This document shows, piece after piece, positions 11,499-22,839 of a stretch of DNA of 64,000 nucleotides (positions are counted from its first letter, which is position 1; each line of letters begins with the position of its first letter). The notes below the pieces were generated by a model. That model had not been told where the DNA came from. It made no database searches and worked only from the letters and a program-made list of their open reading frames with translations. Origin of the DNA: Lepus europaeus (taxonomy: Eukaryota > Chordata > Mammalia > Lagomorpha > Leporidae); the NCBI RefSeq assembly GCF_033115175.1, contig NC_084850.1, positions 112,141,939-112,205,938 on the forward strand. The letters are read 5' to 3'. Both the position numbers and the translations under genes were made by a program.

Positions 11499-11833
11499 GG
11501 GGCTGGCGCTGTGGCGCAGTGGGTTAAAGCCCTGGCCTGTAGCACCAGCATCCCATATGGGCTCCGGTTCTAGTCCCAGGTGCTCCTCTTCCTATCCAGC
11601 TCTCTGCTATGGCCTGGGATAGCAGTGAAAGATGGCCCAAGCTCTTGGGCCCCTGCACCCATGTGAGAGACCCGGAAGAAGCTCCTCGCTCCTGGCTTCG
11701 GATTGGCGCAGCTCTGGCCCTTGTGGCTATCTGGGGAGTGAACCATCAGATGGAAGACCTCTCTCTCTCTCTCTGTCTCTACCTCTCTCTGTAACTCTTT
11801 CTTTCAAATAAATAAAATAAATCTTAAAAAAAA
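11499..11833 (+). mobile_element. CSINE, plus
   Basis: Near-consensus: ggggctggcgctgtggcgca, gctccggttctagtcccagg, CT tract, caaataaataaaataaat. Perfect duplication atcatggttt at 11489-11498 and 11834-11843. Confidence 0.95.
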
Positions 11834-12029
11834 ATCATGGTTTGTGTGCAACGCCTGTCTTTTTGTGTCAAAATGTCTTAAGGTTGGTCCACACCTGCTA
11901 TTTATTTTTATATTTTCCACAAGACAGGTCCCAAAGCAACATACTTTCTTTTGATTAATGACTGATACCCAAGGATTAGATGCCCATCAAAATGAGCTTT
12001 CTCCTATAACATTTTGAGATATGAAAGTA

Positions 12030-12250
12030 TGTTGAAAAGTTCAGGGAAAATGGAAAAAAAAAAGTCATGGTTTATTTTGATGCAAAACATTTTTGAAATT
12101 GAAACATATGAGGGGGTCTTCAAAAAGTTCATGGAAAATGTGAATTATGAAAAATTGAGTGGATTTTAAAAATTTTGCACCACATCAAAATTTATCTTTT
12201 ATAAACTTACCTTTTCATTCCATTTCCATGAACTTTTTGAAGTATCCTTT
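12030..12250. mobile_element. Mariner-like MITE, palindromic ends
   Basis: The left end 'gtcttcaaaaagttcatgga' (12116 on) is mirrored by the right end 'ccatgaactttttgaagtat' near 12226-12245, with a central 'ttttgcaccacatcaaaat'. Further related arms lie at 12030-12110. The class is inferred from the palindromic structure and AT-rich core. At least five related copies occur elsewhere in the window. Confidence 0.6.
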
Positions 12251-12607
12251 TAATACCTATATTATTTACAGGTAGCAATATAGGAACATTTAGAATACAT
12301 ACACATATGTGTATTGATTTAAAAATTAATTATTTACTAAATAACGTACAGTATTTTGAATAGCAGATGTAAGAAAAGGTGAATACTGTCTATGCTAATT
12401 TCATCACTGATGTTTTAAAGACTCACAAGCAACACCTATGTGACACACTGAGCTTTCATAGTAACATTGGCATTTAAATAATTATGAATGAAATTGTGTT
12501 TTGGATTTACTATAAATGTACTCCTGCACTTTAAACTTAAACCAATCTCAGTACTTGCAACTAAAGTCCATTTTTAAAAGCACACATAATTCAAAAATGA
12601 AATATGA

Positions 12608-12939
12608 GGGGACCGGAACTGTGGCGCAGTGGGTTAACGCCCTGACCTGAAGTGCAGGCATCCCATATGGGTGCCGGTTCTTGTTCCGGCTGCTCCTCTT
12701 CCGATCCAGCTCTCTGCTATGGCCTGGGAAAGCAGTAGAGGATGGCCCAGGTTCTTGCACCCCTGCACTCGCATGGGAGACCCAGAGGAAGCTCCTGGCT
12801 TCCGGTTTCGGATCGGTGCAGCTCTGGCCGTTGTCGCCATCTGGGGAGTGAACCATCGGATGGAAGACTCTCTCTCTCTGCCTCTCCTCTCTGTGTAACT
12901 CTGACTTTCAAACAAATAAATAAATCTTTAAAAAAAAAA
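12608..12939 (+). mobile_element. CSINE, plus
   Basis: The head is ggggaccggaactgtggcgca, with ggtgccggttcttgttccgg, a short CT tract and an AAATAAATAAAT tail. Duplication gaaatatga at 12599-12607 and 12940-12948. Confidence 0.95.
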
Positions 12940-13102
12940 GAAATATGACATACTCAGAGAACAGATTGCCAGCATTTGAAAAGTCAAGAAAACATAGAAT
13001 ACCTATTATAATTAAACCATTATTCCTCAGAAATAGTCCAAAAGATGAAACAACAATGAAAATATTCAATTGCATGTAAGAGAAAGGAATATTTTGGAAA
13101 AT

Positions 13103-13108
13103 TTTATT
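13103..13108 (-). terminator. Poly(A) signal AATAAA overlapping the stop codon
   Basis: On the minus strand the last codons read AAC AAA TAA AAT, so AATAAA spans the final Lys codon and the TAA stop. A U/GU-rich stretch (tttcattgttgtttc, around 13046-13060) lies about 45-55 nt further on, a reasonable downstream element. Cleavage would give a 3' UTR of only about 10-35 nt. I see no other AATAAA in the next 100 nt. The hexamer is seen; its use is inferred. Confidence 0.55.
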
Positions 13109-13316
13109 TGTTCTTTGTCACCAAAGATGCACCCTTTATAGTAGAAGACACTCCTGTCCTTATGAGCTCCACATTTTCACGGACAAAATTGCGCTGAACA
13201 ATTGGTATGCTGTAGCATTTCTGGTTAGTTGATTTAATTTTGGCTTGTACATTTGTTGGTGGAATAGTTTCTTGAGGTAATCCATTGATCTCATACAACC
13301 AGTACATACTTGCTGT
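13104..13316 (-). CDS. CFAP47: CFAP47 terminal exon (coding part)
   Basis: This last coding block is 213 bp. It follows a strong polypyrimidine tract (ctttccctctccctccag), starts in phase 0 and encodes 70 residues plus TAA at 13106-13104. It opens with MYWLYEINGLPQETIPP, the closing strand of the ASH-like domain begun in exon E. A polar basic tail follows with RNFVRENVELIRTGVSSTIK, ending LVTKNK. No splice donor is needed because the frame stops here, and a poly(A) signal overlaps the stop. A CSINE lies only about 120 bp upstream in the intron (13438-13774). Confidence 0.88.
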   Translation of the reverse strand, partial: TASMYWLYEINGLPQETIPPTNVQAKIKSTNQKCYSIPIVQRNFVRENVELIRTGVSSTIKGASLVTKNK

Positions 13317-13437
13317 CTGGAGGGAGAGGGAAAGATATTAGAGAGATATTTTATATGCAATATCCAGGAACTCAGAAAAATATATGGAAAAGTTTATTAT
13401 AATTAACACCTTCATTTTCCCATATAAGATGTGCAAA

Positions 13438-13774
13438 GGTCCAGCACTATGGTGTAGCGAGTAAAGCCACTGCCTGCAGTACCCGCATTCCATATGGGCA
13501 CCAGTTCGAGTTCCGACTGCTCCACTTCCGATACAGCTTGCTGTTATGGCCTGGGAAAGTGGTAGAAGATGGCCCAAGTCCTTGGGCCCCTCGACCCACA
13601 TGACAGACCCAGAGGAAGCTCCTAGCTCCTGGTTTTGGATAGGTGCAGCTCAGGCAGTTGCAGCCAGTTGGGGAGTGAACCAGAGGATGGAAGACTTCTC
13701 TCTCTCTCTCTGCCCCTCCTTCTCTCTCTGTGTAACTCTGACTTTCAAATAAATAAATAAATCTTTTTTAAAAA
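13438..13774 (+). mobile_element. CSINE, plus, near the last-exon acceptor
   Basis: CSINE with ggcaccagttcgagttccga and a (CT)n tract; tail aaataaataaataaatc. The 14 bp duplication ataagatgtgcaaa (13424-13437) matches ataagatgtacaaa (13775-13788) with one mismatch. It sits in the last CFAP47 intron, antisense to the gene, about 120 bp upstream of the terminal-exon acceptor. Confidence 0.95.
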
Positions 13775-13789
13775 ATAAGATGTACAAAA

Positions 13790-14374
13790 GGTATAAAACT
13801 AAAACTTGCACTTATAATGACAAATAATTCTTATGAAAAAACAAATTAAGGAAAGCATTTTGCTCTATGAATTAAGAACCATTTCCTTAAGGTCTCTATC
13901 CTGTAGGTGAACTAAGTAAGCATCCATCTCACATAAGGGAAAGCAAACAATTTGTTGCCCAGAATGAACTATAACTAATAGAAACAATACCTTTCACAAC
14001 ATGACAATTCAAATGTAGTCATAGAAATTACTGGTCAAATAAACTGAGTTTCTTTTATAAGATTATGAAAATATGTAATATAACTATGTGAATATACCAA
14101 GGGTGGTATAAGATCATTCTTAACATTCTTAATGTAAATGCAAATCAGCACAATTTATATGGTGATTTTTAATCCTTCATTTCTTCCGTATACACACATA
14201 GGAATTAAGCATAATTCCTAAACCACATTGAATTAGGCAGTCTTGTGTTTTTCTGTATGTTTATGTCTGCAACTCAACATAAACATGCTGAGTTGCATTG
14301 CTCTTGAAGAATTTCTTGAAGTTACCTGTTTTTATATAGATAGGCCTTCTCCTTGCACTAAGATTTGTACCACA
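13790..14374. other. Unassigned intron sequence
   Basis: AT-rich CFAP47 intron sequence. I see no exon, RNA gene or recognisable repeat. Confidence 0.4.
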
Positions 14375-14686
14375 TGTTAGTGAAATGGCGTCATCTTATC
14401 TAAAGGCCCCATCTCAGGCATTAACGCCATCTTGGCCTCTCCAGGGCCCAACCTGGCTTACTAGGAGTCAGGTGAGCAAATGGCCCACCCATAAGTGGCA
14501 ACCCCACCCCCACTCTAATGGGATTTCTTGTTCCCATTCTCTTACCCCTGCCAGTGCATAACAAGGCTTACTTTCTGAGCCAGATCCTCTTTTTCTTCGG
14601 TCTCACCCTCTGGCTTGTCAGAGTCCCCCCGTCAATAAATCCTTTCCCTTACTCCCATGTTTGGGGTGTTTTGTGGTGGCTTTACA
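14375..14686 (+). mobile_element. Candidate solo LTR
   Basis: A 312 bp block begins TG and ends CA, and is more GC-rich than its surroundings. It contains an AATAAA (gtcaataaatcctttccc) about 50 bp before its end, as LTRs do. Flanks ccaca (14370-14374) and ccata (14687-14691) could be a 5 bp target-site duplication with one change. No internal retroviral sequence adjoins it. The family is not recognised; a processed fragment is the alternative. Confidence 0.5.
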
Positions 14687-14691
14687 CCATA

Positions 14692-15175
14692 TGTGCCCAG
14701 AAAACTCATTAAGGATAAATGCAGGACAATTATTGTAGTACAGTAGGCTTGATGTGTTATGCAATCTATGTCGATAAATATTGTTTAAATGCAGAAATTT
14801 CTTGCAATCTGATATGGCCTTATTTTAATTATATCTGGCCCTTTTATAAAATGTTTATAGCAATTATATATTCAGAATCCAAAAGTCAAAGCAGACCAAA
14901 CCAAGAAGTGTAATGCAACTGGGTTAAAAAGTAGTTTATCTCATATAAGTATGTTCAATTTGAGAAACAAAGCTACATTTTAATGACTGTGTATATGTCA
15001 TTCTAATTTTTTCCAATACAGCTGACCCACCACATGGGTACTATTCAGTGAGTCAGATGAGTCAAATGGCACCATGCTTGCCATTTGGTACAAATGTGTG
15101 AGCTGCATGAAGTGACTAGTACTCATTGCTGGCACTTAAGAGTACACAGCGGGAGCCTTGGTTTGTAGGCTATGC
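14692..15175. other. Unassigned intron sequence
   Basis: AT-rich intron sequence with nothing that I can name. Confidence 0.4.
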
Positions 15176-15510
15176 TGGCCGGCACCATGGCGTAGTAAGT
15201 TGTTTCCACCTGTGGCACTGGCATCCCATATGGGCTCAGGTTCGAGTCCCAGCTGCTCCACTTCTGATCCAGCTCCCTGCTAATGGCCTGGGAAAGCAGT
15301 AGAAGACGGCCCAAGCACTTAGACCCCTACACCTGCATGGGAGACCCAGTAGAAGCTCCTGACTCCTGGCTTTGGATTGGCCTAGCTCTGACAGTTGCAG
15401 ACATTTGGGGAGTGAACGAGCAGATGGAAGACTTCTCTCTTTGTCTTTCCTTCTCTCCATCTGTAACTCTGCCTCTCAAATAAAATAAATAAATCTTTTT
15501 TAAAAAAAGA
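15176..15510 (+). mobile_element. CSINE, plus
   Basis: The start is gccggcaccatggcgtag, then gggctcaggttcgagtccca (a B-box-like match), and an AATAAAATAAATAAATC tail. It lies in the last intron, antisense to CFAP47. Confidence 0.92.
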
Positions 15511-16411
15511 GAAAATACAGGAGTGAACTACATGAGGGAATCAACACTTCTCACCCAGCAACTTGTGTATATAAATGGGAACTACAAGTAGGGACTTAGA
15601 GCTTCACCTGGTACTCATTTTAAAATTGTCAAATATATTTCATGCATTTGAAATAAGATTCAAGTAATTTTACAATAAGTTGTGCTGTGTGTATGCTTTT
15701 TAAAGGAGTCATTAATGCTCTTTTTTCCATCATGCTATATATTAAAAAGAATAAGCTTACTGGTAAAGATTAAACATTCCAGTTCCTTTATCCATCATTA
15801 AATTTCTTCAATAAAATTTTGAATAAAAACTATTATCAATTTTTGTTTCAAAAACACTTATAAATATTTCTATACAGTCTATTCCCAAACTCTTGAAAAT
15901 ACAAATAAGAAATGGAAGTTAAAATAATAAATTAATATCTCCATATCACCAATGCTTCATAGAATCAATATTGATTTTATACAAAAGAACACCAAATTGA
16001 CAATTAAACTCAACTTTTATTTAAAAAAATTAAAAAATATGAAATTTCCAGATTTAAGTAGTGTTTCTGTGTTCTGAAAAGAGATCAGCCAAAGCCAATG
16101 AACTCATGGAAATAGTGACCAAAGCTATTTTTTTAAGGGTATAAGTCCATGAATGAAGCAATTGATAATCATTCATTAGTAAATGTGGCCTGTGCCAACT
16201 CACATCCCTCAGTTGTTTCCATTTCAGTGCCTGCCCCAACTTTCCATCACCAGAACCTACATCTCTTTCACTTGGGATTTTTTCAGAAACCCCAGAAGAC
16301 TTCTGGCCTCAACAGTCAGGAAGAGCATTCCTCATTAATCAGAATGGTGGAGGGTAGTGTATAAATAATCCAACTTTATGACCTCCTCAGATAGCAAAAT
16401 TTGGTTTAAAA
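15511..16411. other. Unassigned intron sequence
   Basis: AT-rich intron sequence. A short 16149-16364 frame has no recognisable motif. Confidence 0.4.
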
Positions 16412-16708
16412 TAATAGGGGACAGGAGGGGGGAGATTGAGAGCACTTCCAGCCACCAGCTCACTCCCTAAATCCTACAATGGCCAGGACTATCTCAGGCC
16501 AAATCTCTATGACAGGAGCCCAATCCAGGTCTCTCACGTGGGTGGCAGGGACTCAAGTGCTTCAGCCATCACTTGCTGCCTTCCACAGTGCACATCAGCA
16601 GGAAGCTGGATTTGGGACCAGAGCTAAAACAAGAACCCCAGCAATCCAATTTGGAATGCAGGTACCTCAACTTGGTGTTTTAATCCCTAGGCCAAGTGTA
16701 GGCCTCTG
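16412..16708 (-). mobile_element. CSINE, minus, old
   Basis: A diverged reversed CSINE without its (TTTA)n tail: ccaccagctcactccctaaa, ggtctctcacgtgggtggca, aggaagctggatttgggacc. The decay suggests one of the older insertions. Confidence 0.75.
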
Positions 16709-17582
16709 AAAATTCTGAGATGTGCATTTCATACCATTTCCCAGATGTCTCCCAAGGGATTAATTTCCAGTTTTCTCTGTGACAGATGCCTTCATAAAAC
16801 ACGCTTTATTGATTTCCTTTCCTTTTCTATCTCATATCCAAACTTCCCTACATCTTTGTTTTGGGACTACTCAGCAGATATGTTACTTGGATTTGAATCC
16901 TTGTTTGACTATCTGCTTCTGAAAAAATACAAACCAAGATATATATTTACAGTAGTATTTTTTACTATTTCAAGCTAGTGATAGATTTCTTTAAAAGCAC
17001 TGTGTTTATACAAATGTTACCTATGTCTGGTTATGTCTCTAGTTATAACAAGGTCATCTGGGGTAGACATTTGGCATCAGGGTTCAGATGCCACTTGGGA
17101 CTTTAATAATTATAAATGTGATTTAATTGAATGGGAAATTATGAAACTTGATAGCATGATTGTTGAGGTTTGGTTAGGCTATTTAATTAAATTGTTCTTT
17201 AAAAATTGTTTTTGTTTCCAAGTAAAGCACAATCAATACTGTATCGTAAATATTGACTTAATACTTAAAATCAATCATTTAAAAAATAGAATGATGACAA
17301 GTAACCAATAATTTTCATTTAGATTTTGTTTTCTGTGTTCTTTTGTTTTGTTTTACTTATTTTTATAAGGGGAAAAACTTCATATATATATATAGTTTTA
17401 AGAGTATAATGATAACTGTGTTTTCACATTTATCAGGTGAATTAGCATGATCTTGTCATGAAGAGCTGGGTTTTTGGAGTCAAACAGTATTTAAACCAAG
17501 ATTTTAAGATCATTGGTTTGATATTAAGTGAATCTTATGAATAATTTACCATAAAAAGCAAATTTCAAAGCCAAGTTGCACA
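16709..17582. other. Unassigned intron sequence
   Basis: No exon-like block with matching phases and no repeat that I can name. A short (TA)n run is at 17381-17392. Confidence 0.4.
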
Positions 17583-17918
17583 GGGGCCAGCGTTGCAGCA
17601 TGGAGGGTTGTTGTCGTCTACAATGCTGGCATCCTGTATGGGTGCCAGCTAGAGTCACTTCTGATCCAGCTCCCTGCTGACACTAATGTGCCTGAGAAAG
17701 CAATGGAAGATGGCCTGAGAGACTGGGCCCCTGTACTCACCAGGGAGACCTGGATGGAGCTCCAGGCTTCTGACTTTGGCTGGCCTGGCCCAGCCCTGAA
17801 CATTATGGCCATCTGGGGAGTGAACCAGTGGTTGGAAGATCTCTCTCTCTTTCTGTCTGTCTCCCTCTACTCTCTGTAACTCTAATTTTCAAATAAATAA
17901 ACAAATCTTTAAAAAGGG
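17583..17918 (+). mobile_element. CSINE, plus
   Basis: The diverged head is ggggccagcgttgcagcatg; the tail is caaataaataaacaaatc. The inner 'gggtgccagctagagtcac' is a decayed B box. Confidence 0.9.
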
Positions 17919-18139
17919 GGGTAGGGTTTGAAGGTAGTAGCTCCTCTGTGATGCTGGGAAAGTTCTGTATTTGGGTTGTGCTTATAGTTATATAAATCTG
18001 TATCGGGGTTTAAATTGCTTAGAAACACACACAAACACATAAATGTGAAAAATCTTAAAAATGGAATAAGGTCTCTGATCTAGTTAGCAGTATTTTGCCA
18101 ACATTAATTTCTTTGTGTTGATATTTTACTTTAGTGATA

Positions 18140-18280
18140 TACAAGGAGAATTCAAAAGGTTTGTGTGGAAATGGAAGTAAGAGATGAATTTATTTTGGGG
18201 AAAATGATTTGAAATCCATCCATAGTTTTTTTTCAGAATACACATTTTCTATGAACTTTTTTGAAGTACCCTTCTAACAT
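18140..18280. mobile_element. Mariner-like MITE copy
   Basis: 'gagaattcaaaaggtttgtg' at the left and 'tctatgaacttttttgaagta' at the right form imperfect inverted ends. It belongs with the other mariner-like copies in the window. Confidence 0.5.
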
Positions 18281-19690
18281 TTCACCATTGGAGGAAATTA
18301 AGGGAAGTTTTCATAGCATTTTCTAATAATAAATGTCTAGGATTTCCTTTAAAATACTAAGGAAAGTGGTGAGCATATAGGTAAAGTATGATTTGCCATG
18401 AATTGATGAATTGATGTGTTTACACTGAATAGGGAGTGCATGGTGATTAATTATTCCATTTATGCACATATTTCAAATTTTTCATAATAAAAATTGGATG
18501 AAAAAATAGTGAGTTATGAAACATGTTCCATTTTTAATTTTCCCCCATGAGCTTTATCAAATTGTACCATTTCAGACTAACTGAAAACAACTTATTGTCT
18601 GGCCATTGTTCACATATACTTTCATTTAAAACTTTTAATAATGCTACTAGGCACCTAATTGTCAAGTCAACACAGGGAATCTACAAGTGGAGTTTGCTGG
18701 TATAGCTTGCTAAATAGTTAATTCCAGAAATGTCCACTATATGCTAGATAAAATAACTATCATTTTAATTTTCAAATATTTTAAAGATGTCACTTAATCC
18801 CCTTAGAGTTATCAAGCAAGCATGTCATGATCCCTTCAAAGAAAGCATGCTTGCAGGCAGCAGAGTACGCACAGCAAGGCACTGGAAGCTTTTTCTTCTT
18901 ATTACCTAGGTTGCGCACATTCTTAAAAAGGTAAAAAAAAAAAAAAGAACTTTCTCAAACATCATCTTATTTTCCCTGTTCTCCAACACCCCCCCCCCAA
19001 AAAAAAAAAACAAGTTTTTGCCCTTGGTACTACCTAATTATTGTTTAATTTAGATTTCTAGAAATCACTTTGGCACCAAGAATTGCATTTTATAATATGA
19101 CAACATGCTCTTTGATACCTTTACTACTGAAAGTAGGCAATGATAGCAGGTTTCTTTTCAGAAATTTAAAGTTGTCTTTAGCCTGAATGTTCTTACTATA
19201 AAATATGTGAAAAATTTTATAGAGAAATTTTGTTTACTGGATAAATTTTCAAAACGATATTTACCTTAACTGTTAAGGTAAATCAGCTTAACAGATTTTT
19301 ATATAAATGATCTGCTTCACATACTGTGTTTCCATTTTAAAATAACTTTTTTCTTCTATTTTATTTTCTTCACTTTAGACTTCAACATTTTGATAGTACT
19401 CTATGCCTTAATCAAAAGTTCTAAAATCTCCATCTTAAACAACCAAAAGTTAGTAAAGTCCTTAATATGAAAGGGCAGTTTTACTTACTTTTACCTGATG
19501 TTGTTAAATTCCATATTTAAGTTGTTTGACAAAACAAAAGTAAGATAATGCAATTGAAATAAGCTGACTTTCGCATGGTAATATAAGTATTCTTGATCTG
19601 TGATCACTGAGTGAAATATTTTTCCCTCATTCATTTAAATGTTTTTTAGTGACATCAAGAATCCTTTATTATTGCTCTTATGGAACTCAC
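18281..19690. other. Unassigned intron sequence
   Basis: AT-rich intron sequence up to the donor side of exon E. It contains two homopolymer clusters: poly(A) at 18935-18948, and C9 followed by poly(A) at about 18990-19011. Confidence 0.45.
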
Positions 19691-19859
19691 CTGTATTACT
19701 AATGTGGCTTTGTATTTCTTACTGTACATTCGGGGAGTAAATCCTACGGTAATGAGAATTCCCTTACTGGTACAAGAAGGAAGTTCTCCAGCCTGAGGTT
19801 TTACAAAAAATTCCCGATCACTGCCACGTAGGAAGAATGTGGTGAATGGTTCAGGACAT
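19691..19859 (-). CDS. CFAP47: CFAP47 exon E
   Basis: This 169 bp exon has acceptor tatttttgctgcag and donor gtgagttc. It starts in phase 2 and ends in phase 0. It encodes 56 full residues: PFTTFFLRGSDREFFVKPQ, then GELPSC, then GILITVGFTPRMYSKKYKA. The motif order 'F...GSD.EF.V.P..GEL', 'G..I.VGF.P', 'Y.KKY.A.LVIQ' is the best-recognised part of the gene. It matches the last ASH-like domain of CFAP47 as I know it. No in-frame stop or indel is present. Confidence 0.88.
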
Positions 19860-20599
19860 CTGCAGCAAAAATACAAATATCAACTTGTTAGATGTGATCA
19901 TTACTTCATTCATCGTGAGAGCTTCATGAACAAAGTTTGAATTCTGCCAAAATAAGCCTCCAGTTAAACATCAATGCTAATTGCTTATGGGATAGGGAGG
20001 AGGCATTTTTTAAAATTACTGGAAAAATGCCATTCTTCTTAGTGTGGTAAAGCAGAATTCTACAATTTTTGCTCAATGACATCCTCTATTTACAATACTC
20101 AAAGAAACAATGTTGTCTCTATAAAAATTGGAAGAATTTAACATCACAATTGAAAATTTAGCCATTTGTAAGTAAATTCTTATGTAAAATGATTGACCAC
20201 TAAAGCTATCATAGAGCATTTTGTTTCTACTACAATTCCATTATATTTGTTTACTCTCCATTTGCTAAGGCAGATGAAAGCATCTTGCAGTCTCATTAAA
20301 GATTCTTGGGCCTGAAGATGGGTTGCAATGATCTGTGGTGAATTGATTAACATTTAAGATTCCAGTGACCATCTTTATGTCAAGGTTGACTATATTTGGG
20401 ATGAAGAGTAAAGAAAATTGAGGAACTTCTTGGTAGACTAAAGCAGGAGAGAGGCACACTACATTAGGGGTTGCAAGTGAGGCATCTAAAATCCAAATTG
20501 ACAGAGAAGATGCAGGTAAAAGGTCAAATACAATTTTTGCAAACAGCATTCACAGTGAAATGTGGAAGACATAGGGAATATTTAGATTGCAATTTACTG

Positions 20600-20850
20600 A
20601 TTCACTCAACAAATAAATATTGAGTGTCGTGCAGAAGATTTGAGAACATGACTATGGATACAGATGGCTTAGGATGAAATAATACCTCTATATAGACACA
20701 TGACTTCAGCTAATTTATTTAACCTTTCTGTACCTCAGTTTTATCATTATTTAAATTGATAGCTACTGTAAAGCCGTTAAATCAATGCATGAGACATGGA
20801 AGGTGCTTTAGAAAGATTAGACAATACTACCATTATTATTGTTGTTTGAA
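20600..20850 (+). mobile_element. MIR SINE fragment
   Basis: 'tgacttcagctaatttattt' followed by 'aacctttctgtacctcag' and 'ttttatcattatttaaattg' is the conserved MIR core. A decayed tail with 'accattattattgttg' follows. The left part (caacaaataaatattgagtg) may be a separate L2/MIR-type tail. An ancient pan-mammalian insertion. Confidence 0.7.
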
Positions 20851-20929
20851 AATATTTTATTATCAGTGCTAGGCAATGATAAATGATCTAATAAATTAAA
20901 GCTGAAGAAGACAGAGTGTCCATGGGAAA

Positions 20930-21090
20930 TTCCATTAGCAAGATGGCAGAACACAAACTCCTAGATCCTCTTTCCCCTAATGGAGACACTGAATCAGCAA
21001 CAATAGATGGAATAATTCCCTTCGTGACAAATCCAGAAATCAATTTAGAGGCTCCTTCTATACCACAGTTGAATATGAAATAAATCACAC
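20930..21090 (+). mobile_element. Possible ancient L1 5' UTR fragment
   Basis: 'gcaagatggcagaacacaaa' and 'ctcctagatcctctttccc' followed by 'aattcccttcgtgacaaatc' resemble the start of old L1 elements. Too short to place in a family. Confidence 0.45.
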
Positions 21091-21279
21091 AGAAGCCAAT
21101 AGGAAAATTCTTGCCATAATCCCCTCCTCTGACATGGTGTCACCTGGCAGGTGCTTAATGTCCTCACTTTAGAAGGGGGTTGCTGCAGGGACTTCTTTCT
21201 GAATTTCCCGTCTCAGAGTGCTGATGGGGCTTAGCATGCTCCAGCTTCCTGGAGGCCTCTGAGAACAACAAAAGCCCGG

Positions 21280-21443
21280 CTGAAGCTCTGGGCTCCTGGT
21301 TTTAGCTTAGCACAGCCTCAGCCATTATGGCCATTTGGAGAGTGAACCAGCAGATGGAAGAATGATCTCTCTCTCTCTCTTTCCCTCCTTCTCTTGCTCT
21401 GTAACTCTGCCTCCAAATAAATAAAATAAAATCTTTTTAAAAT
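21280..21443 (+). mobile_element. CSINE 3' half, plus (5' truncated)
   Basis: Only the distal half is present: gggctcctggttttagctta, atttggagagtgaaccagca, a CT tract and an AAATAAATAAAATAAAATC tail. The tRNA-like head is absent. Confidence 0.85.
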
Positions 21444-22839
21444 GCATCCACCAGGATATATTGTGCTATCCTAACGTTTATCTTTTTGTTTCTAATTATC
21501 TGATCAAGAACTGAGCTTGTTGCTTCCAGTAACTAAATGCTTTCTAGTGTTTTTCAAGAATGTTTTTATAAATTGAAATGCAGACAGTTCCCTGTTCCTG
21601 AGCTGACTTCATTATCTTTGATTTCCAACTTCTTTACAGTCCCACAAAAATATGCAAAAATATTCATGAAGCTGAAACAATAAAATAAAATCTTAACTCT
21701 AAAAATTTGGAGGTTTAATGTCCTATAGCTCTAGAGCATAATTATTAGTGATGTAAAAATTATAGCTATGGAGCTATATTCAGATACTTATGCAGTTGGT
21801 GAATTAGTGTAGCACAGCTATATAATCAGCTCAGGAAATAATGCTCCTTTATGAAAGGCTTAAAAAATTAACTTGTTAGTGAAGACACTTTGTGTTATTT
21901 ATAGCAGAAAGCTTAAAACGTGGTATAGTTCCAAAGAGAAAATTCTTGTAGAAAAATATGACCCATTCTTCTGTATTTCTAAGGTTGATGTGCAGGAATA
22001 AAAGTCTGGGATTGCTGGGAGAAATGTTTGTGGCCAGCAGTATGATATGTAATCTATTCATCTTTAATACACTGCTACATTTTTAAAATAAAATTTACAT
22101 AAAACTTAAAGCTGGGCCTTGAACTGGGGAAAAATATCGTTGAGTGGCTCTATGCATGGGATATACAAATGATAGTCAACATTTATTAAATTTCTGTCAC
22201 ATCAGATTTCAATCAGATCTATTAAGTAAACTTGAGAAAAGATTTTAATGAAAATAGAAGGCTTTAAATTGACTTTCAGGAGGGAACAGGAAAGACAGGA
22301 GCTTGGAGCCCAGAACTGCATTCCCTGAGAATGAAGAGGGATCCTTTATGGAGAAAGTAGCTGTAAAGCCTGTTCTCTTGATATGAAAGTGCAGACTGGG
22401 TCAGATCTACTTCCATCCTGGTAGTGTGGCTGTTCACCCTTGACACACAATTACGTATGCTGTTTGGGAACATAGTCATTGCTACTTGGGGGGAAGTCAC
22501 TACCTAACTGAGGTAGCCCAGTGTCCCATGGTTGCCTCCTCTGTGATGCTACATGTAGGACAGCTTCTCTTTGCTCCACTGGAAGCAGGACTCAACATCC
22601 AAGGAGCAACAAGCCTGAGAAAAGCCTGCATTAGCCTCGAGGAAGACAGAAATGTGAGTGGCTCACGAACACGTCAGGAAGCCCACTGGACCTGCAGGAG
22701 AACCATGTGAGGCAGAAAAGGCAGCGCAAGAGGGAAAGAGGGAAGAAAACGTGAGACATCTCGGAGACATATTTCTTTACAGAGGCAGACATGGGAGATG
22801 CAAGGGACTCAGATCTAGAAAAAGAGATGTGCTATACAT
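21444..22839. other. Unassigned intron sequence with a GC-richer block
   Basis: No recognised gene. At 22260-22760 the sequence is less AT-rich and holds overlapping plus frames (22486-22710, 22658-22918) with no known motif. It could be an old LTR or retroposed fragment. Confidence 0.4.

Noticed and set aside
13160..13360. Second minus frame overlapping the terminal exon
   Set aside because: It is a shadow in another phase of the exon, whereas the chosen frame joins exon E in phase 0 and shows the WLYEINGLP domain end.
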